A DNA stretch of 64,000 bases from an uncultured Bryobacteraceae bacterium (GCA_938003835.1 CALKXJ010000022.1:62001-126000); one strand, 5' to 3'. Counted from the stretch's first letter, positions 33,307 to 43,217 are shown. Program-made: numbers and translations. The notes: generated by a model not told the origin, from the sequence alone.

Positions 33307-35424
33307 ATGCGCTCCCGCCTCGGCACAGTGATCGGGCTCTGGCTGCTCGCCGGTTGCTCGGGCTCTTCGCCGCGAGCCGTCCCGCCGCAGGGCTATCGCG
33401 GCTGGACCATCTACGGGGGCGGCCACGACCAGATCCGCTACTCGGCGCTGGCCCAGATCAACCGCAGCAATGTTCACCGGCTCCAGGTGGCCTGGAGCTA
33501 CGACACGGGTGACGCTTTCGCCGGCTCGGAGATGCAGTGCAACCCGATCGTTGTTGACGGGCTGCTCTACGCCACCACGCCCCGGCTGCGCGTCATCGCC
33601 CTCGATGCCGCCACGGGGGAGCTGCGCTGGAGCTTCGATCCTTACTACGGCAAGCCCGCCCCGGGCAAGCGGCGCAACCGGGGCCTGATGTACTGGCGGG
33701 ATGGCGACGACCGCCGCGTCTACTTCGCCGCCGACCATCTGTTCTACGCGCTCGACGCCCACACGGGCCGCCCGGTGGCGGGCTTCGGCGACGGCGGCAA
33801 GATCGACTTGCGAGGGGGCTTCCACCGCGACTTGAGCGGCGCCCCCATCTCCGTGACGACACCGGGCGTCGTCTACAAGGATCTGCTGATACTGGGCTCG
33901 ATCACCAGCGAAGACCTGCCCGCGGCACCTGGCGACATTCGAGCCTTCGACGCGCGCACGGGCAAACTCCGCTGGAGCTTCCACACGATTCCGCATCCGG
34001 GGGAGTTCGGCTACGACACTTGGCCAAGGGACGCCTGGACCTATATCGGCGGCGCCAACAGTTGGGCGGGGATGGCTCTGGATGAGAAGCGCGGCCTCGT
34101 GTTCGCGCCCACCGGCTCGGCGGCCTTCGATTTCTACGGCGCCAATCGCGCCGGTGATAATCTCTTCGCCAATACGCTCCTGGCGCTCCGGGCCGATACG
34201 GGCGAGCGCGTCTGGCACTTCCAGGCCGTCCGGCACGACGTCTGGGACCGCGACTTCCCCGCCCCGCCGAGCCTGGTGACGATCCGCAGCGGGGGCCGAT
34301 GGGTGGACGCCGTTGTTCAGGCCACCAAGTCCGGTCACCTGTTCGTCTTCGAGCGCGCCACCGGGCGGCCCCTGTTCCCGATCGAGTACGTCCGCACGCC
34401 TGCCTCCGACATCGAAGGCGAAGCGCTCGCCGAGAGCCAGCCGCTGCCGGTCAAACCCGCGCCCTTTGCGCGCCAGCAGTTGACCGAGGAGATGCTCACC
34501 CGGCGCACGCCGGAGGCCCATCGCGTCGTGCTCGAACGCTTCCGCCTGCTGCGCAGCGGACCGCAGTTCACTCCGCCCAGCCGCGAAGGCACCGTGATCT
34601 TCCCCGGCTTCGACGGCGGCGCCGAGTGGGGCGGCCAGGCCTTCGATCCGGAGACGGGCATCTACTACGTCAACTCGAACGAGATGCCTTGGATCCTGCG
34701 CCTGATCGAGCGGCCTGCCGCGGGGCCCACCGCGGTGCGGCAGTACGTTCGCTATTGCGCGAGCTGTCACAAGGAGGACCTGAGCGGCAGCCCGCCGGAA
34801 TTTCCGGCGCTTACCCGTCTGGACCGGCGCTACTCGGCAGCCGAACTGGCTCGCCTGGTGCGCAACGGCAAAGGCCGCATGCCGGGCTTCGCTCACCTCG
34901 GCGAGCCCACCATCAAGGTCGTCGTCGAATACCTGTTGACCGGAAGGGACGCGGCCGCCGCACGGGGCGCCACCGCTACGGCCCGCGAACTCCGGTACAC
35001 CCACGACGGCTATAACAAATTCCTCGACCCGGACGGCTATCCGGCGGTGGAGCCTCCCTGGGGCACGCTCAATGCGATCAACCTGGACACCGGCGAGTAT
35101 GTCTGGCGAGTACCCCTGGGCGAATTCCCGGAACTGGCAGCGCAGGGGCTCCGAGACACAGGCACGGAGAATTATGGCGGCCCAGTCGTGACGGCCGGTG
35201 GACTCGTCTTCATCGGCGCCACCAACCACGACAAGAAATTCCGCGCCTTCGACAAGCTCACCGGCGAGCTGCTCTGGGAGACGACGCTACCGGCTGCGGG
35301 CAACGCCACGCCCGCCGTCTACGAGGTGGGCGGCCGCCAGTTTGTCGTCATCGGCGCGGGGGGCGGCAAAAGCGGCGCGCCCTCGGGCGGCTCCTACGTC
35401 GCCTTCGCCCTGCCCGAGCGCTGA
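33307..35424 (+). CDS. PQQ-dependent dehydrogenase with embedded cytochrome c domain
   Basis: A 705-aa exported quinoprotein. The N-terminus has a lipobox (LWLLAGCSG), so it is probably a lipoprotein. The eight-bladed propeller begins [17 protein letters not shown] and carries the repeats [12 protein letters not shown] and [12 protein letters not shown]. After blade six, a cytochrome c domain (about residues 475-570) with C484-x-x-C487-H488 is embedded, and the propeller then resumes ([20 protein letters not shown]). Electrons would pass internally from PQQ to heme. The ATG at 33307 is chosen over TTG at 33298. The 3' end overlaps the convergent membrane gene by 138 bases. Confidence 0.9.
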   Translation: MRSRLGTVIGLWLLAGCSGSSPRAVPPQGYRGWTIYGGGHDQIRYSALAQINRSNVHRLQVAWSYDTGDAFAGSEMQCNPIVVDGLLYATTPRLRVIALDAATGELRWSFDPYYGKPAPGKRRNRGLMYWRDGDDRRVYFAADHLFYALDAHTGRPVAGFGDGGKIDLRGGFHRDLSGAPISVTTPGVVYKDLLILGSITSEDLPAAPGDIRAFDARTGKLRWSFHTIPHPGEFGYDTWPRDAWTYIGGANSWAGMALDEKRGLVFAPTGSAAFDFYGANRAGDNLFANTLLALRADTGERVWHFQAVRHDVWDRDFPAPPSLVTIRSGGRWVDAVVQATKSGHLFVFERATGRPLFPIEYVRTPASDIEGEALAESQPLPVKPAPFARQQLTEEMLTRRTPEAHRVVLERFRLLRSGPQFTPPSREGTVIFPGFDGGAEWGGQAFDPETGIYYVNSNEMPWILRLIERPAAGPTAVRQYVRYCASCHKEDLSGSPPEFPALTRLDRRYSAAELARLVRNGKGRMPGFAHLGEPTIKVVVEYLLTGRDAAAARGATATARELRYTHDGYNKFLDPDGYPAVEPPWGTLNAINLDTGEYVWRVPLGEFPELAAQGLRDTGTENYGGPVVTAGGLVFIGATNHDKKFRAFDKLTGELLWETTLPAAGNATPAVYEVGGRQFVVIGAGGGKSGAPSGGSYVAFALPER

Positions 35425-36921
35425 GCCGCTTTCCGGGCAGCCGGCGGGGCGCAGGACTGCCCATTCGCCGCGCGCAAACACCACCTGGAGACAATCGCCG
35501 AGAGAGTGCACCAACTCCTCGAAGCGCGGGTCGGCAGCGCGAGCGCCGCTCCCGGCGCCGGCTCGCCTTACGAGCAATTGCGGCGCCTGGAGCCGGCGGG
35601 TCAACAGCGCGAACTGAAACTCCGGCTCGTGTGTGAGCACCAGACGATCGAGGCGACGCATGCGGGCGAGCACCGGCCCCGACTCGCCTTCGTCGGTCCA
35701 GGTGGGTCGACCGGAGGATTCCAACCACCGCGCCACTTCCGCCGCGACCTCGAGCTCCGCCGGGCGATGCCCCCAGCGGAGCGCCGCTTGCCAGCGCGCC
35801 GGCCCCGGGGAGGGATGAAACGACATCATGGCGAGGGCCCCGGCCCAGCCGAGCATGACCAGCGCTCCCGCCGCCCGCGGCGAAGCATTCGGCCTCGCCT
35901 GGCTCAAGGCGACCACGGCAAGCGCCGCCGGCAGGCCGATCCACTCGAGGGGATGGCTTACAAAGAATGTGGCGTTCGCCGCCGTCGCGGCCGTCGCCGC
36001 CGCGAGCGCCAGAGTGAGGGCCGCCGGGCGGGGGCGAAGGCGGAAAATCAGGAGCGCCGCCGGCGCCACCAGCAAAAGAGCGACCAGAACCAGCAACGCG
36101 TTGCCCGCGCCTGGCCCGCCGTATTGCACGGCCCAGGATTGAAGCGGCGAGCCCGCCAGCGCCCCGCGAAAGGCCGAGAGGGGATGCCGGAAAAAGTACC
36201 AGGGGTCCCCGGCGTAGAGCCAGTTCAGGTAGGCCCACGCCGCTAGGTGAATGACGGTGGGCATCATCGCCACCCCGACGAGCGCCCAAGCCTCCCCCCG
36301 ATACGGGCTCCACCGCGCCGCCGCGATGAGCGAAATCAGGAGGAAGCCCGCCACCCAAAGGGCGCGCTCGTCGACGAACCAGCTCAGCGCGGCGGCGATC
36401 GAGAAGGCGAAGACGGCGCGCAGGTTCCGGGCCTCGAACATTTTGCACGCGCTCAGGAAAACCACGACCAGCACGGCGAACAGCAGCCCGTCGCGGCCGC
36501 CGCTGGTCGCCATCCAGAGCGAGCCGGGCGACAGCGCCAGGCCGCCCCAGACGGCCAGCCGCTCCCAGCGGCGCCAATCCTCAGGCAGGCGCCGGTACAG
36601 CCAGGCAAAGACCGCCGCAAGGATCGCCGCGCTCACCAGCGTCGCCGGGCCGAGGGGCCAACGAGCAAACGAAGCGACCGTGAACGGCAACAAGACCAGA
36701 TAGCTGCCGTGCGGGTAGAGCCAGCCGAGATACTCAAGGCGCCATTCTGCCGCGGCGACGCGCGTCCGCAGCCAGCGATATTCCGCCTCCGGGTCGGTGA
36801 AGCCCCGCATCGCCAGCCAAAGTCCGGCCGCGACGTAGAACGCCACAGGGGCGGCGAGCATCAGCGCCGGCCAGGCCCGCCGCCCCAGCTCAGCGAAGCG
36901 ATTTCCCCAGTCGCGCCACAT
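35287..36921 (-). CDS. multi-pass membrane protein of the polysaccharide operon
   Basis: A 544-aa protein with about 10-12 hydrophobic helices (residues 18-390) and a soluble C-terminal part ([19 protein letters not shown]). The early [26 protein letters not shown] resembles the GT-C/PMT-like architecture of membrane glycosyltransferases, but no catalytic motif is certain. The ATG at 36921 overlaps the upstream glycosyltransferase gene by 32 bases, so it belongs to that operon. The last 46 codons lie antisense within the PQQ dehydrogenase gene and are low in complexity. Confidence 0.78.
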   Translation of the reverse strand: MWRDWGNRFAELGRRAWPALMLAAPVAFYVAAGLWLAMRGFTDPEAEYRWLRTRVAAAEWRLEYLGWLYPHGSYLVLLPFTVASFARWPLGPATLVSAAILAAVFAWLYRRLPEDWRRWERLAVWGGLALSPGSLWMATSGGRDGLLFAVLVVVFLSACKMFEARNLRAVFAFSIAAALSWFVDERALWVAGFLLISLIAAARWSPYRGEAWALVGVAMMPTVIHLAAWAYLNWLYAGDPWYFFRHPLSAFRGALAGSPLQSWAVQYGGPGAGNALLVLVALLLVAPAALLIFRLRPRPAALTLALAAATAATAANATFFVSHPLEWIGLPAALAVVALSQARPNASPRAAGALVMLGWAGALAMMSFHPSPGPARWQAALRWGHRPAELEVAAEVARWLESSGRPTWTDEGESGPVLARMRRLDRLVLTHEPEFQFALLTRRLQAPQLLVRRAGAGSGARAADPRFEELVHSLGDCLQVVFARGEWAVLRPAGCPESGSALGQGEGDVGAARGRAAFAAPRADDDKLAAAHLVDGGRGVARSR

Positions 36922-38809
36922 CGCACTGAAAACTGCTCAGGCCGTGCTCGGTCTTCTCCCAGTGATGGGGTCGCCGGATCAAATCAAATAGCGCTTTCCA
37001 GGCCGCCGCCGACATGAGCGCATAGTAGGCCGGAAGGGTCAGGGCCCAGAGAGCCAGCGATCCCCGCGCGCGGTCCAAGCCGGCCAGCATGTGGAAATGC
37101 ATCAGGTAGCCGTTGCCGAGCAGCAGGCTCACCAGGCTCAGATAAAGCACCAGAGGAGGAAACAGCGGGTCGAACAGGTGCGTTCCGCTGATGAGCCAGA
37201 TCGCGTAGATGGCCGCCAGAATCGGCACCAGCAGCGGGCTTAGAAACGAGCCGCCGATGAAAAACTGAAATCCCCAGAAACCGGCCGGGCCGATCCTCCG
37301 GTAGAAGGCGATCGGATGGCGCATGTGCACCAGATAGGTCTGCATGTAGCCCTTGATCCAGCGAGACCGCTGCCGGATCCAGTTCCAGACGCGCGTGTTC
37401 GCCTCCTCGAAGGTGGTCGAGTTGAGGACGCCGACGCGCAGCCCCCGCTGCGAGAAGCGCACGCCAAGATCGGCGTCTTCGGTTACGTTGAACGGATCCC
37501 AGGCGCGCACCTCTCGAAGCAGCCGGGTGGGGAAGTGATTGGAGGTGCCGCCGAGGGGGATCGGGATGCCCAGCGCCTCCAGCCCGGGCAGATACCAGTC
37601 AAACCAGAGCGAGTACTCCAGCGTAAACAGGCGCGTCAGCCAGTTCTCGCCAAAATTGAAGTAGTTCAGGCGCGCCTGGATGCAGGCCGTCGACGCCGGC
37701 GCCTTGCGGAAGGCGATCACTGCCTTTTTGAGCTGGTCGGGTTCCGGTAGATCCTCGGCGTCGTAAATCGTCACCAGCTCGCCCCGGGCGAAGTTCAGCG
37801 CGTAGTTGCACGCCTTCGGTTTGGTGCGCGGCAGTGAAGCCGGCACGCGGATCAGCTCCACGTTGGCCTCGAGTCCCGCGGCCTTGGCCGCGGCAATCGT
37901 CTCCTCGTCGTCTTCTTCGAGAATCAGCTTGATGTCGAGCTTCTGGCGCGGGTAGTCCAGACGCCGGAGCGCGGCCGCCAGCGCCGGCACGACCCGCGGC
38001 TCGCGATAGAGCGGCACCAGCAGCGTGTAGACGGGCAAGGAACACTCATCGAGCGCCGCGACCTCTTCGGCCGTGACCTTCTGCTGGAGCCGGGCCGCGC
38101 TTCCCTTCCACAGCATCAGCCATCGCAGCGCGAAAGAGGCGGTGAGGAAGACGGCCGCCGCGCCGTTCAAGGCCACGAGGGTGGCGCGCGGCCAGAGAGC
38201 AAGCCCGAGCAGCGTCAGCGTAACCGCCGCGTAGAGAGCCGCCACTTGGCGCCTGGTGACGACCGCCCGGGCGGAGGACTCCGGCGAGCGCTCCCACAGC
38301 GCCAGGATCGAGTCGGCTAGAAGCGGCGCGCGCGCCAGCCGGTCCAGCGACCACAGCAGGTCGAACCGCGAGGTCACCACGAGCTCGATCCCCTCGCCGT
38401 AGTCGGCGGTCAGCCGGGCGAAGGTCTCCTCGCAGGGATCCGAAGTCGCCAGCCACAGCCGGCCCCGGCGAAACCTCCAGGGCAGATACTGCCATTCCAC
38501 ATACTCCTGCCGGCGTGTCGCGTCGAACAGCTCGGGATCCGGGGGTTCTACCAGCAGGTTGACAAATGGGAGGCCGAGTTGTTCGGCCAGCAGCGGGTAC
38601 AGATCGAGCGGGCGCACCCAGCCATGCGCCAGCACGATCTCGCCGAGGCGGCCGCCTCCGGAACGCTGCTCGGCGAGCGCGGCCTCGAGCTGCTCCTCGG
38701 TCAGCAAACCCCGCTCGAGAAGCTGCCGGCCGAGCGGTGCGGCAAGCGCCGCGCGAGACCGCTCCCCGAGGCGCAGCCTGCTAGAGTCGTCCTCTAGAAA
38801 CTCTGCCAT
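36890..38809 (-). CDS. MshEN-domain/family 2 glycosyltransferase (NfrB/XagB-like)
   Basis: A 639-aa inner-membrane protein. An N-terminal GspE/MshEN domain (about residues 26-155, LGRQLLERGLLTEEQLEAAL), a domain that in MshE binds cyclic-di-GMP, precedes two membrane helices (190-232). The GT2 domain carries TIYDAEDLP, NVTEDADLG and QRSRWIKG, and C-terminal helices follow. The pairing is known from NfrB and from Xanthomonas XagB, involved in surface polysaccharide and biofilm. Allosteric control by c-di-GMP is a plausible inference. It overlaps the upstream gene by 16 bases and the downstream one by 32. Confidence 0.88.
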   Translation of the reverse strand: MAEFLEDDSSRLRLGERSRAALAAPLGRQLLERGLLTEEQLEAALAEQRSGGGRLGEIVLAHGWVRPLDLYPLLAEQLGLPFVNLLVEPPDPELFDATRRQEYVEWQYLPWRFRRGRLWLATSDPCEETFARLTADYGEGIELVVTSRFDLLWSLDRLARAPLLADSILALWERSPESSARAVVTRRQVAALYAAVTLTLLGLALWPRATLVALNGAAAVFLTASFALRWLMLWKGSAARLQQKVTAEEVAALDECSLPVYTLLVPLYREPRVVPALAAALRRLDYPRQKLDIKLILEEDDEETIAAAKAAGLEANVELIRVPASLPRTKPKACNYALNFARGELVTIYDAEDLPEPDQLKKAVIAFRKAPASTACIQARLNYFNFGENWLTRLFTLEYSLWFDWYLPGLEALGIPIPLGGTSNHFPTRLLREVRAWDPFNVTEDADLGVRFSQRGLRVGVLNSTTFEEANTRVWNWIRQRSRWIKGYMQTYLVHMRHPIAFYRRIGPAGFWGFQFFIGGSFLSPLLVPILAAIYAIWLISGTHLFDPLFPPLVLYLSLVSLLLGNGYLMHFHMLAGLDRARGSLALWALTLPAYYALMSAAAWKALFDLIRRPHHWEKTEHGLSSFQCDVARLGKSLR

Positions 38810-40545
38810 AACGCGATCAGCCAGCCCTGGCCGCGGGCGATGTTGCGCCCTGCCAGGTCCGGCGCCCAGCCGGCCTGTACCCGCAGGCTCCGCGTCAGCC
38901 GGTAGACCGCCGAAAGCTGCAACTTGTAGAGGTCGAAACGGGGCTCGACCGTCGGATTGAAAAGATCGCCGGAGCCGCCCGCCGCTCCTACACCGCGAAT
39001 CCCGTAGCCTTGCGCCATCAGCGTCCAGCGCGTGCCGGCGTGCCAACCGAAGGTGGCTTCCGCGCGAAGCTGATCGGCCGGCGCGCCCCAGCGCCTGCGG
39101 TAGCCGCCGCCCAGGGATACGTAAGCGTAGCGGCTCCCGAGCGGAAAGCTCCGCCCCAGAAGCAACAGCCACTCGGCGTCGGCCTGACCGTTGCCCGGCC
39201 TGGGCCGCCTCGCCGCGTTGTAGGCGGGAAACTTCGCCAGTGTCTGGAGCGAAACCACCCAGGCGCTCTCGCCGCCGCTGAGGCGCCAGCGCAAACCCGT
39301 GCTCATGTCGCCGGCGCCGAAGCTGCTTTGCCTGCTCGCCCAATCCTGGTAGCGGGCTCGCGGAAAGGAGGCCACGGCAATCCAGGTGAGACGATCCGTC
39401 AAACCGGTCTCGGCCCAGAGTTGAAGCTCGGCCTTGTCGAAGCGCCCGTCGCCGGCCAGGGGCGCCAGGCGCCCGCCGGCATCCCAGGCCTGCTCGGTTT
39501 CGTAAGTGTAGATTTGCCAGATCAGAAGGCCCTGGCCGCCCGGTTGCGTCCAGGCGCCGGCCGCAAGCGGCCACGGAGCAACCAGCGCAATCAGCCAAAC
39601 CAGGTTGGGCGCGGCGCGCCAGGCTCGCCAGGCGGCGAGGGAGATTCCGAGCCACAGCAGGCCAAGCCAGAGCCACCGCCAGGCGACGACGCCCTCCCAC
39701 CACTCCGGCGGCGCGGCGCCGGCCCTCGCCGAAGCCTGCTGCGAGCGCGTCGCGGCGAACAAAATCTCGCCCCCGCGCACGACGGCGCACCCGGCGGAGC
39801 TCAGCGTCAGCGTCTCCGGCTGAGGCCACGGCTGGCCGGGACTCCAGTCAAGCCAAATGCCCGGCTGCCCGTCCCACCAAGCCACCTGCGCCACCACGGC
39901 GTCCGGCGGCGGCGCGTGCATGCCGTCCGGCATCCACAGGATGAGCCGGTCACGCCGGGCCGTGACGGGGGATCGAAGCCTTGCCGGGCGGCGACCGACA
40001 ACCAGAAACGGCCTTGCCGGCCGCACGGAGCCGTCCGGATCGTAGGCGACGACTTCGAGCGGGGCTGCCACCGCCGGGCTCAGCGCGCGCCGAAGCCAGC
40101 CTGCCCAGTCGTTCTTCGAGGACGCCAGATCTTCGTCGAGGAAAAGCTGCGGGGCCGCGCCCCAGGCCGTGGCGGCCAGCGCCAGCGTAGCCGGGCGCTC
40201 CTTCAGCGGCGCCGACAGCAGTTGCACCCGGATGGGCGCGCCTGCCGGGCTGAACAGCTCGAGCCGGTTCCAACGCCGCACCGGCGCTGATGCGAGCGAA
40301 ATCGTCGCTCTGCCGATGCCGCCCCCGAGGACGCGCACGCCGGCCAGCGCGCCGTTCCAAACGAGTTCCACCGTCGTGCGCGGCGCGTCACGGTCCCATT
40401 CCAGCTCAACCGCGTTCCAGGCGTGGCCGGGTGGTAGCTCGAAAGCGACAGCCGTTGCAACGTAGACAGGGCGCCGCTGCTCGGGAGCGGCGGGCAGGCC
40501 GGCCCACAAAGCAAGAGGGAGAACTGCTCCGACGAGTTGCCTCAT
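38794..40545 (-). CDS. exported fusion: periplasmic/inner-membrane part plus outer-membrane barrel
   Basis: A 583-aa protein with an N-terminal signal (LVGAVLPLALWAGLPAAP). Residues about 25-280 form a beta-rich periplasmic region. A membrane helix (287-306) and a second signal-like hydrophobic stretch (313-331, NLVWLIALVAPWPLAAG) follow, then a beta-barrel region (about 340-583) with ETGLTDRLTWIAVASF and an aromatic end (WLIALWQSF). It looks like two proteins joined, with the barrel similar in character to XagA-type exporters. First gene of the operon with the MshEN-glycosyltransferase. Likely exports the polysaccharide; this is inference. Confidence 0.75.
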   Translation of the reverse strand: MRQLVGAVLPLALWAGLPAAPEQRRPVYVATAVAFELPPGHAWNAVELEWDRDAPRTTVELVWNGALAGVRVLGGGIGRATISLASAPVRRWNRLELFSPAGAPIRVQLLSAPLKERPATLALAATAWGAAPQLFLDEDLASSKNDWAGWLRRALSPAVAAPLEVVAYDPDGSVRPARPFLVVGRRPARLRSPVTARRDRLILWMPDGMHAPPPDAVVAQVAWWDGQPGIWLDWSPGQPWPQPETLTLSSAGCAVVRGGEILFAATRSQQASARAGAAPPEWWEGVVAWRWLWLGLLWLGISLAAWRAWRAAPNLVWLIALVAPWPLAAGAWTQPGGQGLLIWQIYTYETEQAWDAGGRLAPLAGDGRFDKAELQLWAETGLTDRLTWIAVASFPRARYQDWASRQSSFGAGDMSTGLRWRLSGGESAWVVSLQTLAKFPAYNAARRPRPGNGQADAEWLLLLGRSFPLGSRYAYVSLGGGYRRRWGAPADQLRAEATFGWHAGTRWTLMAQGYGIRGVGAAGGSGDLFNPTVEPRFDLYKLQLSAVYRLTRSLRVQAGWAPDLAGRNIARGQGWLIALWQSF

Positions 40546-40643
40546 CCCTACGGCAACTATCGGAGTCCCGTGATCAGAGCTTTAGAACGGTCGACCCGCG
40601 CCAGGGAGGAGCGCTTCAGGCGGGCAGAATGGAACCGAGCCGG

Positions 40644-41120
40644 CTATCCGAGCGCCGCAAGTACCTCGGCGGCGTGGCCGTCCACCTTCACCTTCGGGAA
40701 GATGCGCGCAATCCTGCCCTGCTCGTCGATGATGAAGGTGGTGCGCTCGATGCCCATGGTCTTCTTGCCGTACATGTTCTTCTCTTTCCAGACCCCATAG
40801 GCTTCGGCCACCTTGTGCTCGGTGTCGCTCAGAAGGGTGAACGGAAGCTGGTACTTCTGCTTGAATTTGGCTTGGGCGGCGGGCTTGTCCGGTGAGACGC
40901 CCAGCACGACGGTTCCCTTCTTGTCGATTCGCGGGAACTGGTCGCGGAACTCGCAGGCTTCACGCGTGCACCCGGGCGTGTCGGCGCGGGGGTAGAAGTA
41001 CAGCACCACCTTCTTGCCCGCCAGGCTGGACAGCCGCAGCGGCTCGCCGCTATCGGTAAGCAGTTCGAAATCGGGCGCCGGATCGCCCGGCTGAAGCGCA
41101 GAAGTCTTTTTTGCGGTCAA
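40644..41120 (-). CDS. bcp: thioredoxin-dependent peroxiredoxin Bcp/PrxQ
   Basis: A 158-aa cytoplasmic peroxidase that reduces H2O2 and alkyl hydroperoxides. The peroxidatic C51 and resolving C56 lie in DTPGCTREACEF, the classic PrxQ spacing; RADTPG, LLSDTEHKVAEAYGV and ERTTFIIDEQG are also conserved. The start is a TTG at 41120 with GGAG 6 bases upstream. E. coli Bcp is 156 aa. It is a likely single gene or the distal gene of the ArsA-like cluster on the same strand, 47 bases downstream. Confidence 0.95.
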   Translation of the reverse strand: MTAKKTSALQPGDPAPDFELLTDSGEPLRLSSLAGKKVVLYFYPRADTPGCTREACEFRDQFPRIDKKGTVVLGVSPDKPAAQAKFKQKYQLPFTLLSDTEHKVAEAYGVWKEKNMYGKKTMGIERTTFIIDEQGRIARIFPKVKVDGHAAEVLAALG

Positions 41121-41167
41121 GCTACACTCCTCGCCGACGCGCCTAACGCGGTCCCACTTCCGTCAGA

Positions 41168-41410
41168 TTACTCGACGGCCACCTTGGTTCCTTTTTTCTC
41201 CTCGAACGAGGAGAGCTCCTGGATCCTCTGGTCGATGAGCTCGCGAAAGCCCTTGAGCAACTCGATGCGCGCATTGCGGAAGTGGCGCATCGCCGACTCG
41301 GGGCCGAATTTTTTGAAAAGGGCGAACAGCTCGGGCCCGGCGCCGAGGCAGAAGCACCGCACCTTCGGCTCGCCGCCGCCCGCGCCGCTCTGGCCGGCGT
41401 TCTCGGACAT
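41168..41410 (-). CDS. 80-aa hypothetical protein coupled to ArsA-like ATPase
   Basis: A small soluble protein with a glycine-rich N-terminus, then VRCFCLGAGPELFALFKKFG and an amphipathic helical C-terminal half (AMRHFRNARIELLKGFRELIDQ). The ATG comes 2 bases after the ATPase stop, so it is almost certainly translated with it. The CFCLG pair of cysteines could be a metal or redox site. I do not recognise the family. A role as a partner or adaptor of the ATPase is a guess from position. Confidence 0.7.
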   Translation of the reverse strand: MSENAGQSGAGGGEPKVRCFCLGAGPELFALFKKFGPESAMRHFRNARIELLKGFRELIDQRIQELSSFEEKKGTKVAVE

Positions 41411-41412
41411 AC

Positions 41413-42603
41413 TCAGACGACCTCCCTCATTTCGACCGTCAACAGACTATTCTCCAGCCGCGCCCGCGTCGGCGTCAGCGCGGCCATCGAGGTCGGCAGC
41501 CCGATATGACGCCTCAGGGCGCCGATCTCGACCACCAGTTCATCCCCTTTCTTAAAGAGCCCGATTTCGCCTTTCGAGGCAAACGGCAACCGGAGGCGGA
41601 CCTCGTAACGGCCGTCCACTTTCTGGAACGAGTAAGGGCGCTCGAGGCTGGCCGGTTCGGCGGGATCCTCGCCCGGGGCGTAGAGCGCCTCGGCCAGCGC
41701 CTGGAGCCGGCGCCGTCCCAGCACCTCCTGGTCGAACAGCCGCACGCGCTTCACCTTGACGGGCGCAAAGTAGGACTCCATCTCCTCGAGGGCCTCCCGC
41801 TGGCTACGCCGCCATTGGGTGAAGTAAGCGTCATTGACCTCCTCGGGCAATACCCGGTTGGCGATGACCCAGTCGACCGTGAGCCCGTGTAGCGAAAAAT
41901 AGACGAAAGCCCGCTGCGTCTCGCGCAGCACCATCTTCTCCGGGTTGGTCACCAGCCGGACGCTGGTCGCCCGAGGATTCTCGAGCAGCTCGCCAACGCC
42001 CTCCAGCCGGTCGAACAGGTCCTTGACGTTGGCAAAGTAGCTGTCGGTGGGCAGCTCGACCGGCGAGACGCGGTTGGCGATCGGGCGGACCGCTTTAATG
42101 AGCGTGCGCTGGAACGGGAAGACGTGCTTCATGTACCAGTCCAGCGTCGTCGGCATGGAGACGAACCGCATCGACTCGGCCGTGGGCGCGCAGTCGAGGA
42201 TGACGACATCGAAGCGCTCTTCGCGGCGGTACTGGTTCACGTACATCATCGCGCTCAGCTCTTCCATGCCTGGCAGGATGGCCAGCTCTTCGGCCTCGAC
42301 GTCGCTCAGGCCCGTCGTGCGGAGTACGGAGACCACATAGGAGGAGATCGCCTGCCAGTGGCGGCGAATCTCTTTCTGGATGTTGACCTCTTGGATCCAG
42401 AGCCTTTCGGCGACCGGGTAGGGGTCGGCCGTCTGTCCCTGGAACAGATCTGGGCCGAGGTCGAAGGAATCGCTGAGGCTGTGCGCCGGATCGACGCTCA
42501 TGACCAGCACGCGCCGGCCCATCTCGGCCAAGCGGACTCCCGTCGCCGCAGCGACGCTCGTCTTGCCGACGCCGCCTTTGCCGCTAAACAGGAGAACCCT
42601 CAT
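41413..42603 (-). CDS. ArsA/Get3-like ATPase with C-terminal Hsp20-like domain
   Basis: A 396-aa SIMIBI ATPase. The deviant Walker A FSGKGGVGKTS (residues 6-16), SVDPAHSLSDSF (switch I) and DCAPTAESMRFVSMP (switch II) are typical of TRC40/Get3/ArsA. The tail (about 320-396, YSFQKVDGRYEVRLRLPF to SLLTVEMREVV) fits the alpha-crystallin-like domain found on bacterial ArsA relatives. No arsB, arsC or arsR is present, so arsenite export is doubtful; a Get3-like chaperone role is possible. ATG 42603 is chosen; ATG 42612 is 3 codons longer. Confidence 0.88.
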   Translation of the reverse strand: MRVLLFSGKGGVGKTSVAAATGVRLAEMGRRVLVMSVDPAHSLSDSFDLGPDLFQGQTADPYPVAERLWIQEVNIQKEIRRHWQAISSYVVSVLRTTGLSDVEAEELAILPGMEELSAMMYVNQYRREERFDVVILDCAPTAESMRFVSMPTTLDWYMKHVFPFQRTLIKAVRPIANRVSPVELPTDSYFANVKDLFDRLEGVGELLENPRATSVRLVTNPEKMVLRETQRAFVYFSLHGLTVDWVIANRVLPEEVNDAYFTQWRRSQREALEEMESYFAPVKVKRVRLFDQEVLGRRRLQALAEALYAPGEDPAEPASLERPYSFQKVDGRYEVRLRLPFASKGEIGLFKKGDELVVEIGALRRHIGLPTSMAALTPTRARLENSLLTVEMREVV

Positions 42604-42758
42604 CTCTTCCATTCTACCGGTACGGCGCCGCTGGCCGGCCGCGCCAGGCCGTTGAAACTTCGCCGTCGCCATGAACATCTCTCTAACTGTCGATTGGTGC
42701 CGCGAAACCGGCTTTTTGTAGACTAGTAGTTTAATTCCACAGAGGAGGTTGCCCGTTC

Positions 42759-43085
42759 TTGATCCGCTCACGCCTGATACGATTCGCGCTTGGGGCGGCG
42801 CTCTTAGGTGCTCTGCCCTCCGCGCACGCCGCCGATGCGGCCAAGGGCAAGGAGCTGTTCGATGAGCAGTGCAGCGTCTGCCACGAAACCGCCAGCACGG
42901 AGAAAAAAATGGGGCCTGGGCTCAAAGGTCTTTTTAAGCGCGAGAAGATGACCAACGGCAAGAAGCCCACGGTGGAGAACGTCACCAAGGTCATCCGGGA
43001 AGGCGGCAACGGCATGCCGGCCTACGCCGAAATCTTGAGCCAGGAGGAGCTGGAGCACCTTCTCGCCTACCTGAAGACGCTGTGA
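42759..43085 (+). CDS. periplasmic c-type cytochrome, class I
   Basis: A 108-aa protein with a signal peptide (residues 1-24, ending LPSAHA). The heme site is C38-x-x-C41-H42 (QCSVCHE), and GPGLKGLF and NGMPAYAEILSQEELEHLLAYL supply the usual core and the axial methionine region. It is a small soluble electron carrier of about 85 mature residues. The TTG start at 42759 is supported by a perfect AGGAGGTT 8 bases upstream. Divergent from the ArsA-like gene and followed by tRNA-Glu. Confidence 0.92.
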   Translation: MIRSRLIRFALGAALLGALPSAHAADAAKGKELFDEQCSVCHETASTEKKMGPGLKGLFKREKMTNGKKPTVENVTKVIREGGNGMPAYAEILSQEELEHLLAYLKTL

Positions 43086-43139
43086 GTTGACTGCGAGCGC
43101 CCCGGCGGCTACAGTGGAATAAGACGTTCTTCAGCCGAC

Positions 43140-43217
43140 GTCCCCATCGTCTAGCCAGGCCTAGGACACCGCCCTTTCACGGCGGCAACGGGGGTTCGAA
43201 TCCCCCTGGGGACGCCA
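43140..43217 (+). tRNA. tRNA-Glu (TTC anticodon), CCA encoded
   Basis: The acceptor stem GTCCCCA pairs with TGGGGAC, followed by discriminator G and an encoded CCA at 43215-43217. The anticodon stem CCGCC/GGCGG encloses CTTTCAC, giving anticodon TTC. The T-arm shows GGGGGTTCGAATCCCCC. All arms close normally. Confidence 0.97.

Noticed and set aside
38810-39829. N-terminal extension of the MshEN-glycosyltransferase
   Set aside because: Overlaps the exporter gene in another frame; the domain begins naturally after ATG 38809.
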